A stretch of 64,000 nucleotides of DNA from Streptomyces gardneri (GTDB lineage Bacteria; Actinomycetota; Actinomycetes; Streptomycetales; Streptomycetaceae): positions 1 through 64,000 of the forward strand of contig NZ_BJMN01000039.1 in assembly GCF_006539185.1 (NCBI RefSeq). Reading direction: 5' to 3'. This document shows positions 59,309 to 64,000 of this stretch, piece after piece. The notes below the pieces were generated by a model, which saw only the letters and a list, made by a program, of their open reading frames with translations, was not told where the DNA came from and searched no databases. Both the position numbers and the translations under genes were made by a program. Positions within the stretch are counted from its first letter, which is position 1; every line of letters begins with the position of its first letter.

Positions 59309-61965
59309 AATGGCCCTCGCGAATGAGGAAGGAACCACCCGCTCTCGCCAAGGTCGTCCCGCAGATCGAGGCGTCAGGGAAGGGTTCCGTCGTCATCGAC
59401 GGGCACAACTACGGGCTTGTGATGACCGGCGACGGCGCCAGGGCCGTGGAGCTTCCCGCCGAAGCATTGCGACCCCCCGCACAGGTAGACGCGCCCCCTG
59501 GATTGGACGACCTGCCGCTGCACCGGGGGCCGTTCGTCGGCCGCACGAGCGAACTGCAGCGACTCGACGCCGCACTGGCGGCCCCGGGCGGGGTTCTCGT
59601 GCAGGCGGTGCACGGGCTGGGCGGAGTCGGCAAGAGCACCCTCGCCGCGCACTGGGCCGCCACCCGCTCCCACGGCTGCGTCCCGATTCGGTGGATCAAC
59701 GCTGACAGTCCCACTGGTGTCCACGAGGGCCTGGTGGCGCTGGCCACCAGCCTGCAACCGGCCCTGGCCGAGGCCCTGACGCAGGGGGCGCTGGCCGAGT
59801 ACGCCTTACAGTGGCTGGCCACCCACACTGGCTGGCTGCTGATCCTGGACAACGTCAACGACCCCGGCGACATCGCCCCTCTGCTCGCCCGTGCTCCCGG
59901 CGGACGCTTCCTGATTACCAGCAGACTCGCCACCACTTGGCACGACGTCACCACCGTGGTGCGCCTGGATGTCCTAGACCAGGCGGAGGCGGTGGACCTG
60001 CTCACCCGCCGGGCCGCGACCACCGCCCCGGGACGGAACATGGACGGCGCCGCCGAGCTGTGCGCCGAACTCGGCTACCTGCCCCTGGCCGTGGAACAGG
60101 CCGGCGCGTACCTGGCCCAAAACCTGCTCACGACCCCCCGCGCCTACCTGGATCTCATCGGCCGCGACCCGGCGATGATGTACGACCAAGGGGCCGTCGG
60201 CATCGATCCTGAGCGCACCATCGCCCGAATCTGGCGCGCCACCTTGAACCGGATCACCGCCGACCAGCCCCTGGCCGCCGACCTCCTGCGGACCCTGGCC
60301 TGGTACGCCCCCGACCACATCCCCGCCGAACTCCTGGGCGACATCACCGAGCCTGTAGTGAACGCCGCGGTCGGTCTCCTCACCGCCTACAGCATGATCA
60401 CCGCCGATCCCGCGACCGGCACCCTGTCCATGCATCGGCTCGTCCAAGCCGTCGCCCGCACCCCCGACCCGGACGACGCCCACCGCCAACCTCAGGACAT
60501 CGATGCTGCGCAGCACCACGCCATCGTCGGCCTCTCCTTGCCCGATTCGACACACTCGAATCGTGCTGCCTGGTTCCGTCTCGCCCCGCATGTTGCCGCC
60601 TACTGCCGCAACGCGCCGGCTGCCACCGACAGTCCCTGGGTGGCCCGGGCACTCAACAACATGGGTGTGTTCCTGGACACCGAAGGATTCAACACGGAGG
60701 CGGTGCGGTATTTGGAGCGAGCCTTCGATTTCCACCAACGCCCCGGCAAGAGCCGCTCCAACCCAGAAGCCCACGCTGTGCGGGGCAACCTGGCGATCGC
60801 CTATGGCAACGCAGGGTTCCCGCGCGTCTCGCTGCCCCTGGCCTGGCAGAGTCTGCAGGACAACATCAATGCTCTCGGCGAGGAGCACCCCCGCAGCCTC
60901 ACCGCGTTGAACAACGTGGCAGGCGCTCTGTATCGGGACGGGCGGCTCGCCGACGCCACCTCCTTGTACGAGCGCTCCCTGCAGCTTCACACCGCGACGC
61001 TCGGCGCCGACCATCCCCATACGCTCACCGCGCGCAACAACATGGCCATCGCCTACCAGCGACTCGGCCGGGTGAGGGATGCGGTGACTCTGCTCGAGGA
61101 AAACCTCCGCACTCGCAAGCGGGTGCTGGGAGAGGACCACCCGCAGACGCTCCTGGCCCGGGTGAATCTCGCCGACGCATACAAGGTGGGTGGCCGCCTA
61201 GGGGATGCGCTGCGCTGTTTCGCGGAGAATGCGGACTCCTGCCGGAAGTTCCTGGGTGCCGCCCACCCGACCACTCTGGCCTCCGACGAAGGCATCGCCG
61301 CGGTATACCAGGCCCACGGCGAGACTGGGCGGGCCATCGCACTGCTGGAAGAGACCCTGCTGGCACGGCGGCGCCTGCACGGGGACTGCGATCCCCGGAC
61401 GCTGGAGTGCCGCAACCAGCTGGCGCAGGCCTACCAGGCCGCCGGTGACCTGCCGCGCGCGATCGGGTACTTCGAGGAGAACGTCACCCTCAAGACGGAT
61501 GCCTTCGGCGAGGACGCCCCCACCACTCTACTGGCGCGCAACAACCTGGCCCACGCACTACTTGGCAAGGCCGGCCACGCATGCCAGGCGGTACGCGTGT
61601 TCGAAGACAACCTCGCCCGCCGCGAGCGAGTGCTGGGTCCGACCCATCCCGACACGCTGGTGTCGCTGCGCAATCTGGCTTTCGCCGCTCGCGAAGCTGG
61701 CGACCAGGAGGGAGCACTGAAGTACCTGCGGCTGGAGCTCCACCGCCGCGAGCAGACCCTAGGCGCCAACCACACTGACACAGTCGTCTCCCGTGAAAAC
61801 CTTGCTTTCTTCCTGGCCGAGATCGGACGCGTCGGCCAGGCGATACCCCTGCTGCAGGCCAATCTCGCCCTGCGCTTGCGACACGATGGGCCGGACCACC
61901 CGGACACAATCGCCGCATACGAGACGCTCCAAGCTGCTGCTGAGTACGCAGAAGACGAAGAGTAG
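59305..61965 (+). CDS. NB-ARC-type STAND ATPase with C-terminal TPR array (886 aa)
   Basis: ATG 59305 overlaps the membrane gene. After the shared TGD motif (25-44) comes GPFVGRTSELQRLDAAL, Walker A HGLGGVGKST (103-112), Walker B LLILDNVND, GRFLITSR and ELGYLPLAVEQAGAYLAQ (GxP), then a winged-helix region (SMHRLVQAVA). From about 440 there are nine or more TPR-like repeats of the kinesin-light-chain type (ALNNMGVFLDTEGFNTEAVR, GEEHPRSLTALNNVAGALY, GADHPHTLTARNNMAIAYQ). No enzymatic effector domain is fused. STAND proteins of this kind sense ligands and act in signalling or antiviral defence; the membrane partner could supply output. Confidence 0.85.
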   Translation: MKWPSRMRKEPPALAKVVPQIEASGKGSVVIDGHNYGLVMTGDGARAVELPAEALRPPAQVDAPPGLDDLPLHRGPFVGRTSELQRLDAALAAPGGVLVQAVHGLGGVGKSTLAAHWAATRSHGCVPIRWINADSPTGVHEGLVALATSLQPALAEALTQGALAEYALQWLATHTGWLLILDNVNDPGDIAPLLARAPGGRFLITSRLATTWHDVTTVVRLDVLDQAEAVDLLTRRAATTAPGRNMDGAAELCAELGYLPLAVEQAGAYLAQNLLTTPRAYLDLIGRDPAMMYDQGAVGIDPERTIARIWRATLNRITADQPLAADLLRTLAWYAPDHIPAELLGDITEPVVNAAVGLLTAYSMITADPATGTLSMHRLVQAVARTPDPDDAHRQPQDIDAAQHHAIVGLSLPDSTHSNRAAWFRLAPHVAAYCRNAPAATDSPWVARALNNMGVFLDTEGFNTEAVRYLERAFDFHQRPGKSRSNPEAHAVRGNLAIAYGNAGFPRVSLPLAWQSLQDNINALGEEHPRSLTALNNVAGALYRDGRLADATSLYERSLQLHTATLGADHPHTLTARNNMAIAYQRLGRVRDAVTLLEENLRTRKRVLGEDHPQTLLARVNLADAYKVGGRLGDALRCFAENADSCRKFLGAAHPTTLASDEGIAAVYQAHGETGRAIALLEETLLARRRLHGDCDPRTLECRNQLAQAYQAAGDLPRAIGYFEENVTLKTDAFGEDAPTTLLARNNLAHALLGKAGHACQAVRVFEDNLARRERVLGPTHPDTLVSLRNLAFAAREAGDQEGALKYLRLELHRREQTLGANHTDTVVSRENLAFFLAEIGRVGQAIPLLQANLALRLRHDGPDHPDTIAAYETLQAAAEYAEDEE

Positions 61966-61992
61966 AGATCACGAATAGCACTCGGCGCGGGA

Positions 61993-62126
61993 GTGATCGC
62001 CCTCGGCCGGTGCGGGGTAGTAGCGACCTGGCAGCACGACGACAACTTCGGCCGCATCCTCGCCGCGTACGGCTGGGGTCTTCGTCGCCGGCTCCATCGC
62101 CTGGGGCATGTTCGCCGACGGCTGGC
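61993..62126 (+). pseudogene. YnfA/UPF0060 membrane-protein fragment
   Basis: GVVATWQHDDNFGRILAAY then, after a one-base shift, GVFVAGSIAWGMFADGWR: the middle and third helix block of YnfA-like proteins (FGR.LAAYGGVFV.GS..WG...DG.R). The ends are missing; it runs straight into the PIN relic. Confidence 0.65.
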
Positions 62127-62552
62127 GGACACGTCAGGAATACTCGCGGCCTACGACGAGACGGACCCGCTCTACGACAAGGCACGCTACGTACTCAACA
62201 GGGCTGGCACCATCGTGATGTCGCCGCTTGTCCTCGCAGAACTGGACCACGTGGGCTACAACATTGGGTTCACCCACGACGAAGTCCTCGCCATGTTCGA
62301 CGGAATCGCGGCGCAGATGGAACGGGGACGCCTGATTGTCCCTGAGCTCAAGGCCCGATTCTGGAGACGGCTCAGAAGATCCGCCGCGACTACGCCGATC
62401 GCAAGCTCGACCTGTCGGACGCCACCACGATGATGCTCGCGGCGGAATGGGACACGGTCAACGTCCTCACCAAGGACGAGCGCGACTTCCGATCCGTCAG
62501 CCCGTACCGCGGCTGCTGGCTCACGATCCTGCCGGCGAATGCCTCCGAGTAG
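62127..62552 (+). pseudogene. PIN-domain toxin with one frameshift
   Basis: ADTSGILAAYDETDPLYDKA, VMSPLVLAELDHVGYNIGF, DGIAAQMERGRLIVPELKA, then a shift at about 62,355 to ILETAQKIRRDYADRKLDLS DATTMMLAAEW, VLTKDERDFRSV and stop. The PIN acidic residues are in DTSG, LAELD and LSDA. The 5' end lacks a clean start because of the YnfA junction. No antitoxin gene is seen upstream. Confidence 0.75.
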
Positions 62553-62753
62553 GGGGCTGATACTGGTGGGCTCGCGTATTCAACTGTCGCGTGTTGGTAC
62601 GTCCCGCTCTGGAATTGCTACTGACGTCAGAAGGATCCGGTGGATGAACCCAGAGGCCGATGCAACAGTTCATCAACGGACCGACGGACTGTACCCGCGG
62701 CGTACGGGAGCGACGGAACATGAGGCCATGGAGACAGGAGAGATATCACCACG
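62553..62753. other. Gap downstream of the PIN relic
   Basis: About 200 bases; nothing recognised. Confidence 0.3.
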
Positions 62754-62845
62754 GTGGCCACCACCACCGTGGCCGTCGCAGCGATCGTGGGCTCATTCGC
62801 CGGAGCTCGCAAACAGGCCCTGCGGTCGGCAGACCGTCTCAGGTG
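62754..62845 (+). other. Possible N-terminus of a membrane protein, truncated
   Basis: From GTG 62754: VATTTVAVAAIVGSFAGARK QALRSADRLR, a typical single-helix N-terminus of small Streptomyces membrane proteins. It ends in the 3' flank of the convergent TPR gene, so any original gene was cut. Confidence 0.35.
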
Positions 62846-64000
62846 TCGGGCAGCAGTGCGCGCAGGCGGTCGGCGTCGGGCACTTGGAGCCGTTCGTCGA
62901 TCGCGAGGGCCTGGCGGAGAAGCGTACGGCTCTCGGGGACGGACCCCAGGGATGCGAGTGCTCGCCCGGCGCCTTCGAGGGCGCGGGCCTCGTCATAGGG
63001 GGAACGGATCTCGCGAGCGAGGGCAAGAGCAGCCTGGTAGCAGTCCAGAGCCTTCTCCGGGGATTCCTCGGCGAGCCGGAGGTCACCCAGGATGACGAGG
63101 GCGGTCGTCCTGCCGCCGCGGTCCTGTGTCTGCGTGCAGAGTTCCACGCTCGCCAGCGCGAGGTCGAGGGCCTCCGCGTGGGTGCCGAGGGCGGACCTTG
63201 CCTCGGCCAGGTGCATCATCACGTACGCGCGCCCGAAGGGGCTGCCCAGTTCCTCGCAGATGTCGAGCGCCTCGTGCAACCCTTGCGCGGCATCCGCGGG
63301 ACGGCCGAGGCGCAGTTGCACACGGGCCAGAAACGTGAGGGCCTGCGCCACGCTCAGCCTGCCTCCGATGTCTCGGCACAGCCGCAGGGCCCGAGCTATC
63401 GTGCTGGCGGCTTCCTCGTACGCGCCGAGCAGTCTCAGCACGTCGCCGAGATCGGTGAGGGCGTTCGCCACCCCCAGCGGAACGTCGAGGCGCTCGAAGA
63501 GGGCGACGGCTTCGCGATGACGGGCGACAGACTCGGTGTACCGTCCGGTGGATCTGAGGACGTCACCCAGGATGGTGAGGGCATTGGCATGGCTGACGTC
63601 CTCCCGTTCCCGGCTCAGATCCAAGGAGCGCTCCAGACTCGATGCCGCTTGAGCGTAGTCACCGGTGAGCTGCTGGGCGTGGCCGAGTTCGATCAAGACG
63701 GCGGCCTGGCCTTTCATGTCCCCTGTGCCGGCGAAGCACGCGAGCGCGTCCCGTAGGGTGCCGATGGAGTCACTGAACCGTCCCGTCAGCCGTAGAACCC
63801 TTCCGAGCCCACACAGCGCGATCCCCTCCCAATGGCGGTCACCCACCTCGCGAGCGGTCGTGAAGGCCTGGCGGAACCCCGCTTCAGCCGGCTCGTAGTG
63901 ACCACGCATGCACTCGATCATCGCCTTGTTGTGGTCGGCCACCGCCCGCATGGTGAGGTCGCCCGTCACCACGGCCGCATCCCGGGCCGTCCCGTGGAGC
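62839..64000 (-). CDS. TPR-repeat protein, partial at the right edge
   Basis: The frame is open to the window edge; its start is beyond 64,000. At least nine TPR units follow one another, such as YEPAEAGFRQAFTTAREVGD, HWEGIALCGLGRVLRLTGRF, YAQAASSLERSLDLSRERED, ANALTILGDVLRSTGRYTES and RTLLRQALAIDERLQVPDA. This is the C-terminal array of AfsR/SARP- or NB-ARC-type regulators; the N-terminal ATPase and effector lie outside. An internal GTG at 63,972 is unlikely to be the true start because coding bias continues upstream. Confidence 0.8.
   Translation of the reverse strand, partial: LHGTARDAAVVTGDLTMRAVADHNKAMIECMRGHYEPAEAGFRQAFTTAREVGDRHWEGIALCGLGRVLRLTGRFSDSIGTLRDALACFAGTGDMKGQAAVLIELGHAQQLTGDYAQAASSLERSLDLSREREDVSHANALTILGDVLRSTGRYTESVARHREAVALFERLDVPLGVANALTDLGDVLRLLGAYEEAASTIARALRLCRDIGGRLSVAQALTFLARVQLRLGRPADAAQGLHEALDICEELGSPFGRAYVMMHLAEARSALGTHAEALDLALASVELCTQTQDRGGRTTALVILGDLRLAEESPEKALDCYQAALALAREIRSPYDEARALEGAGRALASLGSVPESRTLLRQALAIDERLQVPDADRLRALLPDT

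Overview
The window is high-GC DNA with Streptomyces-type coding (GTG starts, strong third-position GC). It carries a tap-tpg pair (29,137-31,933), the proteins that prime and recruit replication at the ends of linear Streptomyces replicons. With the relic-rich, low-synteny content this points to an arm of a linear Streptomyces chromosome or a giant linear plasmid; the sequence alone cannot say which.

Layout. 0.3-9.2 kb: three overlapping small genes, a large SF2 helicase with helicase-associated (HA) repeats, a three-gene operon that looks like an ABC-three-component (ABC-3C) defence system, then a decayed second copy of the helicase 3' end. 9.3-14.6 kb: an AlbA_2/Schlafen-type protein, a small membrane protein, a stand-alone Spo11/Topo VI-A-like protein and a PD-(D/E)XK-like protein. 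14.6-21.2 kb: small zinc-ribbon and hypothetical genes mixed with relics (replication-relaxation, HNH, tpg pieces) and an iteron-like cluster. 21.2-25.8 kb: a ParB-like/GIY-YIG pair, an endonuclease VII-type protein and an initiator-like tRNA. 26.2-28.8 kb: a caspase-like protease with an alpha/beta hydrolase in slightly lower-GC DNA. 29.1-38.1 kb: tpg, tap, lipoproteins, a protein with seven zinc-knuckle repeats and a Vsr/DUF559-like nuclease end, and a secreted protein/lipoprotein pair. 38.2-47 kb: nuclease-like genes, a TerD-vWA protein, a second endonuclease VII protein, a broken lectin-like gene. 48-50.6 kb: a decayed IS21-family element. 50.7-58.6 kb: a third HA relic, broken WbqC, YdcF, NUDIX, a DMT transporter, an Imm35 immunity gene with a toxin-tail relic, and an XRE-coiled-coil-receiver fusion. 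58.8-64 kb: an NB-ARC/TPR protein with a membrane partner, YnfA and PIN relics, and a TPR protein running off the edge.

Three themes stand out. First, this is a dense island of conflict-type genes: ABC-3C, AlbA_2, caspase, NB-ARC, several nucleases, PIN, Imm35. Second, there is heavy decay: at least a dozen genes are broken by single frameshifts, junctions or amber codons. Third, several cargo genes lie between diverged direct repeats (HA 3' ends around ABC-3C; an LCxLCG gene tail around DUF3800), which suggests modular exchange by recombination. Traces of type I-E CRISPR repeats without cas genes occur at five places between 38.8 and 55.5 kb; two of them share one spacer at 31 of 32 positions. 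A hairpin with three compensatory base-pair changes sits inside a ~210 bp dispersed repeat at 12.5 and 38.2 kb.

All family names come from reading motifs by eye; no database search was possible.
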